The notes: generated by a model not told the origin, from the sequence alone. A DNA stretch of 64,000 bases from Symbiodinium sp. CCMP2592 (GCA_905221615.1 CAJNDT010004557.1:1607001-1671000), one strand, 5' to 3'. Positions 50,101 through 61,076 are shown, counted from the stretch's first letter. A program made the numbers and translations.

Positions 50101-50345
50101 ACCCCTCCCAATGCATACATGGGCACACGCATACCGACGTACATTCGTACATACCAGTACTTACATGCCCACCGACACACACACACACACACACACACAC
50201 GCAGACGTACATGCATGCAGCATGCATACATCCATGCATACATCCGTGTTCGTGCCCATGCATATGCCCATTCAGAGCGTGCATGTGTCCATCCATCCCG
50301 CCGGCCAGCCAGCCAGTCAGCCAGCCCGCCCGTCCGCCCTCCCCA
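50101..50345. repeat. Low-complexity block: ACAT, AC, CATG and CCGC words
   Basis: AC run at 50176-50200, CATGCATA-type words, then GCCA/GCCC/GTCC tetranucleotide words at 50300-50340. Confidence 0.85.
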
Positions 50346-50540
50346 AAGAATGCCCTGAGCTAGAGAAAGCCCCAAACTCTTGGCAATGAACCGTGCGAGA
50401 AAGAAAGAAGCCCCCCTGAAACCCAAAGCCCTAAGTCCTCAGTCCTTAAACTCTAAACCCAAAACCTCTTATTCTGAACTAAACAATCTTGTGATGCACT
50501 GTTGCTCCTATGTCCCCGTAGCAAGCTGTACTCTCTTCAA

Positions 50541-50580
50541 GCCGTGCCTGCCTTGTCCGAGTGTGCGTGTCGAAACCCTT
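50541..50580 (+). repeat. Dispersed CGAGTGTGAGCGCCGAAAC motif, copy
   Basis: TTGTCCGAGTGTGCGTGTCG then AAACCCTTAACCC. Confidence 0.7.
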
Positions 50581-50627
50581 AACCCTTACACCCTAAACCC
50601 GAATCAATAGTGATGAACTAGTAGAGC

Positions 50628-50628
<1 letters not shown>

Positions 50629-50698
<70 letters not shown>

Positions 50699-50714
50699 AG
50701 CAGTAGTAGAGCAG
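50629..50714. repeat. AGT trinucleotide microsatellite
   Basis: About 26 AGT units, ending with AGCAGTAGTAGAGC variants. Confidence 0.95.
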
Positions 50715-50751
50715 TAGTAGAGTTGTTGTGCACCCGAACACATAGACCTCC

Positions 50752-50782
50752 TGCGAGTCCGAGTTGCGAGAGCGCAAACACT
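50752..50782 (+). repeat. Dispersed motif, GTTGCGA variant
   Basis: GTCCGAGTTGCGAGAGCGCA then AACAC, close to the copies at 13111 and 18036. Confidence 0.65.
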
Positions 50783-50802
50783 AGTCTCTCCAACTCTAAA
50801 CC

Positions 50803-50896
50803 CTACCTTAACCCCAGAAACCTACCTTTCTAAGGACGTATATAAAGAAATCATAATGAGAGAACCCTAAAAAGGTAGGTTCCTCAGGGCCCAGGT
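50803..50896. repeat. Family C short repeat, copy 4 (inverted)
   Basis: Reverse complement of the family: CTACCTTAACCCCAGAAACC at the left, GGTTCCTCAGGGCCCAGGTA at the right. Confidence 0.6.
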
Positions 50897-51004
50897 AAAC
50901 CTTAGCAAAAACAAACCCTTAGATTCCAAGTCAGGCCTTGCTCTACGGAGCACCTGGAGGGTCCAGCACAACTGCCCAAGCTCGGCAGGAGGTTCCGCGG
51001 TTGC

Positions 51005-51100
51005 AAGTCTTATAGGGTTTAAAGGGTTTGGGAGTTTAGTAGTTTAGGGTTTTGGAGTTTAGGGTTTAGGGTTGGGACGTAGGGTGTTATAGGGTTTAGA
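51005..51100. repeat. TTTAGGG-rich tract
   Basis: Degenerate heptamers including TTTAGGGTTTAGGGTTGGG. Confidence 0.8.
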
Positions 51101-51212
51101 TTGCAAACCCAGAAAGTACCCAGCTAGCAGGGATGTAGCTCTCAACTTCCATACTTCGAAGGGTTTGGGGTACCTAAAAAGTCCTGTGACTAGTTTTTGG
51201 TACTGGGATCCG

Positions 51213-51326
51213 TAACCCTAAGGCTCCATGTACCCATATAGTAGGTACTTAGGCCTTCAAGGGGTCCCTATATGGTTACTTTAAGGCCTAAGTACCTGCT
51301 ATATGGGTACATGGAGCCTTTGGGTA
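51213..51326. repeat. Family I short TIR element, copy 2
   Basis: ACCCTAAGGCTCCATGTACC then CATATAG at the left; CTATATGGGTACATGGAGCC then TTTGGGT at the right. The core AAGGCCTAAGTACCTGCTAT makes it almost one long hairpin. Confidence 0.8.
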
Positions 51327-51429
51327 AGAAAACATGTCGGAGTGTAGGTTTCCTCAAGGGATCTTCAGGCTCCGCTTTGCAGGGTTTTCACAGGGGCTGC
51401 CAAACTTTCAATGTGTGAGTTTAGAGTTT

Positions 51430-51540
51430 GGGGCTCCGGCGGTTGCTGAAGTGTAGAGTTTAGGGGTTTAGGGTTTATAGGGTTTAAGTGTTTAGGGGTT
51501 TAGGGTTTAGGGGTTTAGTGGGGTTTAGAAGTGTAGGGCA
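51430..51540. repeat. TTTAGGG-rich tract
   Basis: About ten loosely spaced TTTAGGG-type words. Confidence 0.8.
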
Positions 51541-51666
51541 GTGGATCAACAAGGTGACACCGCTGCTGCTACTCGTGCGCCGCCAAAGATGCTAGTACGA
51601 GTAAAAACAATATCAACCTGGGTTTTTCAATATCATACGATACGTAACTCTCTCTCTCTCTCTATG

Positions 51667-51697
<31 letters not shown>

Positions 51698-51759
51698 GTA
51701 CACATATTATACACATAATTTTGCATATGCGGATATATAATTTTTGAAGTCAGAACCAG

Positions 51760-53421
51760 GCCGACGACCACCGACATCAGGGAGGCTCACGATCTCGGGA
51801 TAGCAGTGCCAGGAAATCTCCTTCGCCGCATTTGCCCGCACGGCAGTCCATTCGAGAAATCTCGACATCCCGAGGTGGGAGCATTGGCTTCAGGGTTTAG
51901 CATCTGGGGTTCGGGTGGAAGTGGCCAACTGTGGTGTAGGTGTTATGGTGGGGTGTATGAGACTTTATCAGGTATAGACTTATTGTTTGCGGATCATTTG
52001 CATGGCGCCTTTCGTAAAAGTCCGTGCCGAGGCGGCAACCTTGTGTCCAGCAGATGTCAGACGCCGTCACGGGAAGCATTCTTGGGAGGAGGCGGTGGTG
52101 AAAGCAGTAGAATGAGCTCCATGGGCACACCTCGACGAGCCAGGCGATTTCCAGACGAGCGCATAACACCAATGAGTTGCAACGACCACTTTCGTGAACG
52201 TTTGAACCGGGACGTAACCGGATTCGTGGCAAGCAGACCCCACACGCCTCGCGAGGCTTACCGGGGAGGAGGCGACTCTGATGTCGGGGCAGGCTTCAAG
52301 AGCACACCTCGCTCAGTGTCGCCATCCCGAGACGGCAGCACCAAGCACATTCATTTGCATGGCCATTTTCGTGACAGTTTGAATGAAGGCGGGACCTTCA
52401 TGTCAAGCAGGCCCCAGACGCCATCACGAGAGGCGTATCTTGGAGGAGCATCAGAGGTCCAGGGCACACCTCGCTTTCGGGGGCATCGTGGCGGCGCCTT
52501 CGCGGCAGCTCATGTACAAAGACCCCAGCTTCCCGGACAGCTGCAAAGCGACGAGCGGAGTGTAGAGCTGATGCGAGATTTGCTGTACACCTTCAGGCTG
52601 GGAGTTTCCGAACATTAGGGGTACCTTCTTTTGGGATCCTTATACGAAGGATCTTGCTATTTAGGGTACTATATTTGGAGACCTTATATTCGGAAGCTCC
52701 CAGGTCTTTCAGATCGGGGGATCATAGCTCCAGAAGCTCGCAGCCGTCTTCTTCACCTCGGCGCCCACCAAGCCGAGATGAGGGAACCAGGCACCCTGTC
52801 GTCTATGGCCCTTTTCGTTCAAGCTTGAACGAAGGCAGCACCTTTGCGTCAAGTAGATGCCAAACGCCGTCGCGGGACGCATACCTGGGTGGAGGCGATA
52901 ATCCTGGAACCGTAGACTTCAAGGATATACTTCGCCCTGACATCCATCGAGGTGGCACGTTTGTGGGATCGAGTGGGCAGAGGGCCGAATTGCAAGGATA
53001 CTTGTCCGCTTGCGATACTGAAGAAAAGCCGTTGTTCGACACACTTCGTGAAAGTATGAGGCAGGGACCTACCGTCTGGTCGAGCAGCCGATCGACGAAG
53101 CCGGACTACGCGTTTTTGCAGGCCAGCGAGGATGCAGTCCATGACTGGAAAGATGTGCTTCGCCCGGAGTTGCGCAGAGGTGGAACATTCATCTCTGCAA
53201 GACACGGCAGAGAGAAGTCCAGCGACTTTTTGTCGGAGTCTGGCGAAGGGCCGCTGCACTTTGAAGACACTCTGCGCGAAAACCTCCGGCAGGGAGGTAC
53301 ATTTGTGTCCTCTAGATCTGACGTGATTCCCTTCGACCATTCGCGACCTTTCTTCAGAAGTCCAATGTCAGCCAGAGACTCGCCAAGGCGAGAGTGGAAC
53401 AGAGACTTAGCTCTCCAATAA
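51760..53421 (+). CDS. Tandem-repeat protein gene, product unknown (5' end not seen)
   Basis: Exons inferred: about 51760-51886 (RSRDSSARKSPSPHLPARQS), 51972-52596 and 52704-53421, ending TAA. The second junction (GC-AG) restores the frame exactly; the first is a GC-AG option that also keeps frame but is less certain. The protein is built from about eight divergent units of the type FRDSLNEGGTFMSSRPQTPS followed by REAYLGG. Later units read DVLRPELRRGGTFISARHG and DTLRENLRQGGTFVSSRS. Units are spaced roughly 35-55 residues apart and rich in Ser, Arg, Gly and Pro. No signal peptide or membrane segment is visible in the part seen. I do not recognise the family. Such a chain is probably extended and may be a phosphorylated structural or scaffold protein; this is inference. 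Upstream exons lie beyond the low-complexity DNA at 51650-51740. Confidence 0.7.
52597..52703 (+). mobile_element. Introner in the repeat-protein gene (family G)
   Basis: 107 bp intron, GC donor (TTCAG/GCTGGG) and AG acceptor (CTCCCAG/GTC). TIRs are TGGGAGTTTCCGAA and TTCGGAAGCTCCCA. Removing it joins the two long frames of the gene in phase. The core (GGTACCTTCTTTTGGGATCC, then TATTTAGGGTACTAT) closely matches the intergenic element at 14831-14970. Confidence 0.88.
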
Positions 53422-54354
53422 GAAGCTTGCGTTGTGTTTCTTTCAGTTAGACGCTGACAAGTGGGAGCCAAAAGTTTCTTTCAGTTTAAAGCCTTTTGAG
53501 GTGTTTTGTTTTAGAGTGTTTAGGGTTTTAGGGTTTAGGAGTTGTCTTATCACTCGGCTTCCCCACCGAGAAAGTGTTGACTTGTCTTGTCGGGTGCATA
53601 TGAGTCAGTTAGGTTCCGAAAGTAGTAGCTGCTGTTTCGTCGGATCTTTTAGGGGGATTCCCAATAGCCGCGAAGACCAGCATAGCAGCACATGTGCATC
53701 AACCCCTCGTTCGTGCCAGACTAAACAGGGAAACGGATTTCCTAGTGACCACCAGCTTAAGGGGTGTACTAGGTGAGGCGCCGGACCCACCCATAATGAC
53801 TCAATGAAAACAAAACCGTTTCTGGTTTCATGCCATACGACCGCCAAATATAAGGACCGGACCAAGTGACCCGCGAAAAACATGGGAACGGCAAAAGATA
53901 TGGGACTCTACGTTTTGTAGTATAAACAGTGAACTACGGCCCGTTTGAGGGCTCATTTTGTCCTTGCGGCGTAGACCTGAAACCCTTAGCCCTTAACCAT
54001 TATATATATTTTACAGAAACCCTGAAGCCGAAATCTAGCTTGAAAACCCTGGCAAAGGCTCCTTCAAAGTAAAACCCTGGCGAAATCCTTTTTTAAAACT
54101 AGGCCCCAAACCGACGTAAGGTGTCTGCGATTTCGGCTATCGGAGCCTCAGAGATGACATGCCACCTCGCGGCTTCTGAGCATACTTTTGGGGAGGTGCA
54201 GAACGAGTCAGCAACACACGTTATTATTTTTATGGCTTGGGGGGCTTATTATGGGGGTTAAGTCGCAGAGACGTAGAGTCGTAGAATTTGTTTACACATC
54301 GTTGGTGGTTTGAATAGGGGTCGGAGTGCATAGTGTGAGGACAAAAGCATGTTA
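53422..54354. other. Downstream of the repeat-protein gene, no supported gene
   Basis: Possible 3' UTR at the start; TTTAGGG words at 53515-53545. Nothing else recognised. Confidence 0.4.
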
Positions 54355-54445
54355 CTTACCTTTGGTTAGTAAGGAATGGAAGAATGGTAGTAATAGTAGG
54401 TATAATTGTACCCCATTCCTCCATTCCCTACTAACCAAAGGTAAG
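54355..54445. repeat. Singleton hairpin element (K4)
   Basis: CTTACCTTTGGTTAGTAAGG then AATGGA at the left; TCCATTCCCTACTAACCAAA then GGTAAG at the right; core of TAGTAATAGTAGG. Confidence 0.8.
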
Positions 54446-54504
54446 GTTAGGGCTTGGAGTTTCGGGTTCAGTGTTTCCGGTGTCAGACTGCAGGGTGTTT
54501 AGGG

Positions 54505-54575
54505 CTATGGGTTAACGGTTTAGGGTTTTAGGGTTTTAGGGTTTAGGGTTTAGGGTTTAGGGTTATGGGTTAAGT
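54505..54575. repeat. TTTAGGG array
   Basis: About eight near-tandem heptamers, some with an extra T. Confidence 0.85.
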
Positions 54576-54887
54576 TATTATACATAAATGGTCTGAACTC
54601 GTATGTAGTCCTTGTATAACCATTTGGAACCCCTAGTGCATATAGAATCTATGCTCGCAAGAGCCAGGTTCAACAACGTTGTTGCCTACCTGCTTCGTGC
54701 TATGTTTGGTCGGTTGCGAACTGCTTGCACAATTGTTCCGGTCTCTTCATGTTTTGTGGTTCAGCCTGCATGGGTAAGGCTATATGGCATGTGTATATAC
54801 ATATATGCTTAAACATATACATAGACATGCGTACACACATACATACACACACGCAATCAACGAGCAACAGTGCTGTGGCAAGGGCCA

Positions 54888-55015
54888 CCGAAGGTGGCAA
54901 GCGCAGCCAGCGGAATCGTCAGTCTTGCTTGCTTAGCAGCAAGTCTCTGCATCCGTTTCTTGCAAAACTCAGCGCTGCCAAAGGCACAGCGGCCGCTGTC
55001 AAAATCACTGGTACC
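54888..55015 (+). CDS. Exon-like island, basic, product unknown
   Basis: After GGCAAGG the frame reads ATEGGKRSQRNRQSCLLSSK then SLHPFLAKLSAAKGTAAAVK and ITG, followed by CACTGGTACCC, a possible GT donor. Lys- and Ala-rich, protein-like, with no recognisable domain. Confidence 0.3.
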
Positions 55016-55277
55016 CAGACTTGTTGTATAACGGGGTTCTCAAGGATTAGGGCCCACTCACAGTTCCTATAAGATCATAGCTATGCATTGACTATCCCAG
55101 CTTAGACCACTGAGCAGTGACAAGATGAGCAATGAAGACGACGATGACGACATCGTGCGACGACCGCGACCGCGACGACAAAGACAACCATCAACCCTCA
55201 CCCCTTAAGCCTGTATATCCTCGGCTAAACCCTAAATCACCACTAACGACACCAGCCTTATAGACCAATTGGGAATG

Positions 55278-55308
55278 GAGAGTCCGAATGTGCGCGCCGA
55301 GACATGAA
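55278..55308 (+). repeat. Dispersed CGAGTGTGAGCGCCGAAAC motif, diverged copy
   Basis: AGTCCGAATGTGCGCGCCGA followed by GACATGAAG. Confidence 0.5.
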
Positions 55309-55378
55309 GGCCTTAACCTGCAAACCTAAAATGACTCCTCAGACTCTTAGAGCCGGATTACGATTGCAGGTGCCCCGA

Positions 55379-55411
55379 TATACATATATATATATATATA
55401 TGTGTGTGTAA

Positions 55412-55443
<32 letters not shown>

Positions 55444-55566
55444 TTATTTATTTATTTATACATATGTATATATATATATATATATGCTGTATATATGCTG
55501 TATATATGCTGTATGTATGTATATATATATATATATATAGATAGATAGATAGATAGATAGATAGAG
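55379..55566. repeat. AT, TTTA, TATGCTG and GATA repeats
   Basis: AT runs, TTTA at about 55442-55458, three ATATATGCTGT units at about 55484-55513, and a GATA run at 55537-55564. Confidence 0.9.
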
Positions 55567-55765
55567 GACTGAGGAACCCAGGTTTTCTGGCAGCATCCCG
55601 CTGTGTAAACTACACTCTTTCCTAGGTCGCTTATAAAGAGTCCTATAGTTGCCTGGAGCCCACGTACTGGGCTCCTCTGGAAGCCATCTTCGTATGGAGT
55701 GCAGGTAGTCATTGAGACGTGCACTCGCTTGATGTAATCCACTACGCAGCAAGAAGCGTAACCTC

Positions 55766-55935
55766 GCCTGGCATGTCAGGGTGTGAGCGCTCAAACCCAT
55801 ACACCCCGCAACCCTAAACCCTTAAACCCTTAAACCCTAAACCCTTAAACCCTTAAACCCTAAACCCTTAAACCCTTAAACCCTAAACCCTTAAACCCTT
55901 AAACCCTAAACCCTTCAACCCTAAACCCACAACCC
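55766..55935. repeat. Dispersed motif followed by a CCCTTAAACCC/CCCTAAACCC array
   Basis: GTCAGGGTGTGAGCGCTCAA then ACCC, followed by about 120 bp in which CCCTTAAAC and CCCTAAAC units alternate in a 23 bp higher-order period (two CCCTTAAA-type units, then one CCCTAAA). Confidence 0.8.
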
Positions 55936-56263
55936 TAAGCCCTCTAAGCTCTGAGCTTTGCCCCCAGCCCTAAGTCCCAAATGAATCTAAACGAACCATC
56001 CACCAGCAAGCCCAAAGCCCCGAGCCGCCCTCTGAAACCCTACACCCTCTAATCCCTGAACCCCCCCCCCCCCTATAGACCCTGAAATGGAGCCCCAAAG
56101 GATCCCTTAAAGCCTAAACCCTTAAGCCACTGAGCACTGATAATTGGCTGCTTGAACATCTTGTATATCAGCAGCTGTTGCCCCGACTGTTCTTCTGAGA
56201 CACCCTGCAATGCGGGCTTTGTCCTTGCTAGGTAGGAGGGAAAAAACCCTTAAGCCTTGAACT
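55936..56263. other. Intergenic DNA with CCCTAAA words and a poly-C run
   Basis: Run of 14 C at about 56061-56074. No gene recognised. Confidence 0.5.
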
Positions 56264-56353
56264 TTAACCAACCAGTGGTTTTGGGGGTTCCCTTGGCTCT
56301 TTAGCCCCTTACTTATCATCTCCTTAGCTCCCCCAATATCAATGGTTAGTTAA
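56264..56353. repeat. Family F short TIR element, copy 2 (inverted)
   Basis: TTAACCAACCAGTGGTTTTG then GGGGTTCCC at the left; CCTTAGCTCCCCCAATATCA then ATGGTTAGTTAA at the right. Confidence 0.75.
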
Positions 56354-56591
56354 ACCCTGAAAGCCCTAAAGCCCTGAGAGCCTTAAACCCTCCGAGCCCT
56401 GAAACCCTTCTTGATCCTTCTTCTGCCTCTCTTAACCGGGACCTTATGGGGAGGATCCGTATCCCCCAGGGTCCCCCTAATCCTCACTCCCAATCCCATC
56501 CCCATTATGGAACCCTTTTGGATCCCTTTAAGGCAACCCTTTACAGGAACCTTGCTATATCCCCAAGGGTCCCTGCAATCCTAATTCCTAC

Positions 56592-56690
56592 TGAAAAGGA
56601 CGAGCTCTGGGAGAGATGGAAGAACGCCTTGGAGCGCGAGCAGCGCTGGACGGTGCCCCCTCCTGGGGGGGTCTCTTCGAAGCTTCGGTT
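56592..56690 (+). CDS. Exon-like island, product unknown
   Basis: The frame reads EKDELWERWKNALEREQRWT then VPPPGGVSSKLR and runs into TTTAGGG-like words. The charged and aromatic composition is typical of coding sequence. The upstream 150 bp (CCCCAGGGTCCCCCTAATCC and CCCCAAGGGTCCCTGCAATC) looks like a TIR or direct-repeat element. Confidence 0.35.
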
Positions 56691-56771
56691 TAGGGGTTTC
56701 GGGTTTAGAGTTTAGGGTTTCGGGTCCAGGGTTTCGGTTTAGGGTTTAGGGGTTGAGGGCTTGGGGAGTGA

Positions 56772-56843
56772 CCTGGACCCTGCAGTTCCATCGACTTCCT
56801 TATGTAAGTCCTGAAAACGGTAGGTCATTCATGGTCCAGGCAG
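56772..56843. repeat. Family C short repeat, copy 5 (diverged)
   Basis: ACCTGGACCCTGCAGTTCCA at the left; CTTCCTTATGTAAGTCCTGA in the core; GGTCCAGGCAGG at the right. Confidence 0.45.
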
Positions 56844-57079
56844 GGGTCGATGGGATCCGGGGTTTATAGGGTTGCTGGCTTATGGGTTTAGCGTTCGCAT
56901 ATGAATATGCATAACCCAGGTGTCGAAGAGGTTTAGGGTTCATACGGTTCAGGGTTTAGGACTTTGAGGATTTGGGGTGCAGGGGCTTCTTTTGGGGACG
57001 TAGGGCGCGTTGGGCTACTTCAGGCATTGCAAGCAGTAAGTCTTCGGATTTAAGTTTAAATTTGCCCGGACCCCACCAC

Positions 57080-57165
57080 TACCCTTATTAAAACATATTT
57101 ATGTATATATACATATATGTACATATTATATATGTATATATGTTAATCTGTATGTTTGTATTTAT
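57080..57165. repeat. AT-rich ATGT/ATAC low-complexity stretch
   Basis: Short TATATGTA words, degenerate. Confidence 0.7.
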
Positions 57166-57348
57166 TTTGTGATATGGGTGTGTGATGCTGCAGGGCCTTA
57201 GGATTAGCTGCGCTGCCCCTGCAATGGGAAAGCTTTCGCCGGTGTTCTTGAGCTCTTAAGGCCTCCGTCTTCGTCTTGTGCTTCGTAGGCTTGCTAAAGT
57301 ATGGGCTCCTGGACCTCAAATTCCTAGGCTCCCGGACCCCAAAAATCT

Positions 57349-57450
57349 TTAAAGTGATATTGGGGGAGCTAAGGAGCCAGGGATGAGGATCACCCCTATC
57401 AAACAAGGAGCTAACGAGCCCAGGGACCCCCAAAACCACTGGTTAGTTAG
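57349..57450. repeat. Family F short TIR element, copy 3
   Basis: TTTAAAGTGATATTGGGGGA then GCTAAGGAGCCAGGGAT at the left; CAGGGACCCCCAAAACCACT then GGTTAGTTA at the right. Confidence 0.75.
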
Positions 57451-58468
57451 TGTTTAGGGTTTATGGTTTTTGACCGGTGTGTAGCTGCGTGCGCTCTGAG
57501 GTCAAGGTGTCGGAGGTTATTCAAGGGGGTTTCGGGTTTAGGGTTTCCGAATGCAAAAAGGGTTTAAGGTGTAGGGGTACGAGAAAGCTCTGCTGTTGAG
57601 GGGTGTTTGCCGGCACGCAATCCAAGCCGATGCTGTCAGGGGGTTTGGTGGTCAGTGGTTAGGGCTGCACTAGGACATCACACGTTTTGCGCTGAGAGTG
57701 ATCCACGAAGCGTGCCATGTCGGTCAAGCCCTGAAGCATGCTAGCCCTAAAGAACCAACAGCTACTTTCCTAAACCCCATAGCCGCGACTCCTGGATCCT
57801 GAAACATCCTGAAGCTGTAAAGCCCCGCAACCCTGAACTCTACCTCAAAGAAACATGTGGCTGCGACTGTTGATTCGATGGTCGGTCGCCCTTTTTTGCT
57901 TCGGGTGTTTGGGTTTTAGAGGTTGTAAGGTTTTAGTGTTGTGCATGTGAAAATTTAGGTTTCAGGGTCGTAGGGGTTAGGCTTTATGGCTTCGGGTTTT
58001 GGTGCTAGGCTTTGGGGTTCACCTTTTCCTTTTTGTGGTCTTGAGTTCCTAATACCGAAACGCTAAACCCTAGACCCTAAACCCTACCCGATACCGAAAC
58101 GAGAGCCCTTCTCTTCCGATACTACCGGTCGAATCCTCGTTTTATCTTCAGGTGCTCCATGCTGTCAGCGGTGTTGCTGTGGAGCTGAAGAGGCCAGGGC
58201 TTATTGCTTTGGGGTTTAGGGCCTTCCGGTTTGGGGTCGGCAGATTATAGGGGTTTGCAGAGTCTAGGGTTTTGGGTTTGGTTTTAGGGGTTTAGAGAAA
58301 GGGTTTGGGGAGCGGTCATGAGTTCGCGATGGACTTTGCAGGCCTGTCGTGACGAAGGGATTGTTTTTTGTGCTACTGGTTCAAGTCTGGCAGTGCTGCT
58401 CGCTGATCCCCCCGGTTCTTAGTAGAAGTCTTGTCCAATGACAGCATACATTCCCCAACTTATATTAT
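57451..58468. other. Intergenic DNA with degenerate TTTAGGG words
   Basis: Words cluster at 57455-57560, 57900-58020 and 58210-58310. No gene recognised. Confidence 0.45.
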
Positions 58469-58570
58469 ACCTATAGTCTCCATTGTAGTTCCTTTTTTGG
58501 GTTTAACCAATTCTATATTAGGGATCCTAAAAGGTACCCCCCCAAAAAGGAACTACAATGGAGACTATAG
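58469..58570. mobile_element. Family A MITE-like element, copy 3
   Basis: ACCTATAGTCTCCATTGTAG then TTCC at the left; GGAACTACAATGGAGACTAT then AG at the right. TATATTA lies on both sides, a likely target duplication. Confidence 0.88.
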
Positions 58571-60170
58571 ATATATTATATTGGCGATTTGAACCCTGGG
58601 TTTCGAATCACCCCTCCTGTGCTTTGTCTCGATCCTCTCGAGCCTTGACCCGCATTGAGAAGCGAATCTTCGGGCACTGATCCCACTCAGCTGTAACTAC
58701 GGTTTAGGGTTTAGGGCTTTGGGTTTAGGGTAGTAACTGTAGCAGTAGAAGCCCTACACTTCTACGTCCTAAATTCCTAAAACCCGCCACCCGGAGCCCG
58801 GAGCACAAGCACTGCAGACTAGGGTTTTGCCTGCCGAGCAAACTCATTCCGGCAATGCGGGAGACAGCGAATTACAAAGAAGACACCCGAAACTTAGCAG
58901 TCAAAGCCGCGGCTTGCTCGGTTGCTGCTGACCTACACGATGCTGGAGAGCCCAGCGTGCCCGACTAAAAGTCACCGAAATCGTGGCTTGAGCCAATCCG
59001 AAAAGGCGAAAGTACCTACACAGTAGCAACTTCGTAGTTATTTGGGCTTGACCCCAATAGTATGTACTATGCCCGAACTTGGACCCTTTGGGCAATAGCC
59101 CGCCTAGCGAGGATGCCTGTTGCTTACCCGTACCCGGTGCGTTGATGCACGTTGTGCCGTGCAGCGACTGCTCCTCCATTTGGCGGTCTGCATCTTTGCG
59201 CAGATACGACCAAACGTCAGTAACAGTTTGTTTGTCTGTAAATGTCTAGACACATGTGCATAATTGCCTGCATCAATGTCGTGCAAAATCTGGGCCTGGA
59301 ACATCGCATGCCGGGCACGATCGTATGTCACGCTTTTGTAGCAACGTTGTCCGACAAAGTATACGTCATGATCTCGCATGGTCGGTGTAATGGCGTGTAT
59401 ATATGTGCTTTTCGTCAGGTGAGCGGTTGATGCAGTCGCACATTCTCCGAATATCTGAAGCATCTAAGTGGGTGGACACGTACACAAACTTGACACACTG
59501 CACTGTGTAGGTGTTCAGGCTCCTGCGTGTAGCGTTGAGATACAGGTGGCTAACAATCACTGCTTGATTCGAGCATTGAATCAGAATTCTCTACCCTACA
59601 TTCTCTGCCGTTCATTAGTCTCAGTACCTATAAATGTGAGCGCCGAAACCGTAGCCCTTGCAAAGAAAAAGGGTGCTTAAAGACAAACCTTAACCCCTAA
59701 ACCCCTTAACAGTACCCTGCTCATCAGAACATCCCAGATAGAACCCATAGCTTCCGAACAGACGTGTGGTGCTTGTTCCGTCTTTGAGAGTTAATCGCAA
59801 AATGGAAGTCGGAAGTACCCCACAGCAACATGGAGTTCTGACTGCTGAGACGCTCAGAAGATCCGCTTAGGGCATGTGGCTGCGGTTAAGGATTTCGATT
59901 TGCGTTTGGGGTTCAGGATTTGCTAAGGGTTAATCAGGAACTGGGGAACTCCGGATTTCGGTTTCGTGGTTCATGATTTTGGATAGTGGGAAACGTGGCC
60001 GTGGCCAGGCAGCTTTATGCCCGCCGGCTGGTGCTTCTGACTGCAGTTGGATGGTACTGTTCCTTGTAGCCATCTTCAACTTGTGCTTAATTGTCGTGCC
60101 TGCACAAGCTCTATACTCGCGCGTTTCATGAAGACGTCCTAACCTGCGTGTTGTAGGGTCCGTGTGATTT
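58571..60170. other. Unannotated DNA, no supported gene
   Basis: One copy of the dispersed motif (AAATGTGAGCGCCGAAACCG) at about 59633. Open frames at 59.1-59.6 kb on both strands are unsupported. A diverged J- or I-like fragment (TGCCCGAACTTGGACCCTTT) lies near 59070. Confidence 0.35.
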
Positions 60171-60171
60171 C

Positions 60172-60207
<36 letters not shown>
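60171..60207. repeat. GA microsatellite
   Basis: About 16 GA units. Confidence 0.95.
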
Positions 60208-60209
<2 letters not shown>

Positions 60210-60885
60210 CCGAGCAAGAGGGCCGTCGGTACTGCAACACTGTCATGCGAAAGTGGCGGGGGATTGTCGTATTATTCGGTTCTATATATGGCCCATTTGT
60301 AACGTGAATCTCTCGCCATTTTCTCAGGATAGCTACCTTTGCTTGTCAAATCAGATTTGTCGTGCCTGCAGCTCAGTGACCTTTGTTGAGTCGTGTTCTA
60401 GATGTGTATGTCGTTGTTGCGTAGTAACTCTGCAGGGCGTCGTCATGACAGGCTTCCCCCCAAACAACCATGTCGGCATACATTTGTTAACTGATATTAC
60501 GCGGTCTTTTGCCGGGGGAGCCCAAATGAAGTCTGGGAAAAGCGGGAGTACAAGTACTGTTCTATCTTTTCGTGTCTTTCTGCTAGATTCAATGCTCCCG
60601 TGATTCCTGTAATTCGCTGCTGCGTATGACACCGGTGGGGGACTGAACAAAGAGGTGACCCCTTGTGAAGTTATTATTTACCTAGACGGTTGTTGGTCTT
60701 CCAAATGGGGGAAGCTCAGATGTATGCATTTTTCTGATGAAAATGTACGACCCTGGCGATTCTGTTATCGTAGACTAGAAGGCTTTAGCCAATGCCGGGG
60801 TCTACATTTGTCTTTCACCCCCCGACAAGCCCGATATCACATCGGGTGGGCACGATGCCCGGAGGTCCTAACCGACCCTCATGCC
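60208..60885. other. Unannotated DNA
   Basis: The + strand frame 60253-60603 and - strand frame 60351-60650 overlap. Neither has clear support. Confidence 0.3.
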
Positions 60886-60887
60886 CG

Positions 60888-61044
60888 AGAGAGAGAGAGA
60901 GAGAGATAGGTAGTAAAGCGCCAAAGCAGCTCGTGAGTCAACCAAAGCCCGTTTCACACTGGACACAGACTACAGGCGTTGCGCTCGCGCGCGGGGGTTG
61001 TGGGGTCCTACCCCATGCCCCAAACGCCCTGCAAGCAAGCAAGC

Positions 61045-61076
<32 letters not shown>

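Noticed and set aside
58590-58625. tRNA T-arm-like sequence (GGTTTCGAATCACCCCT)
   Set aside because: No matching acceptor stem or anticodon arm could be drawn around it.
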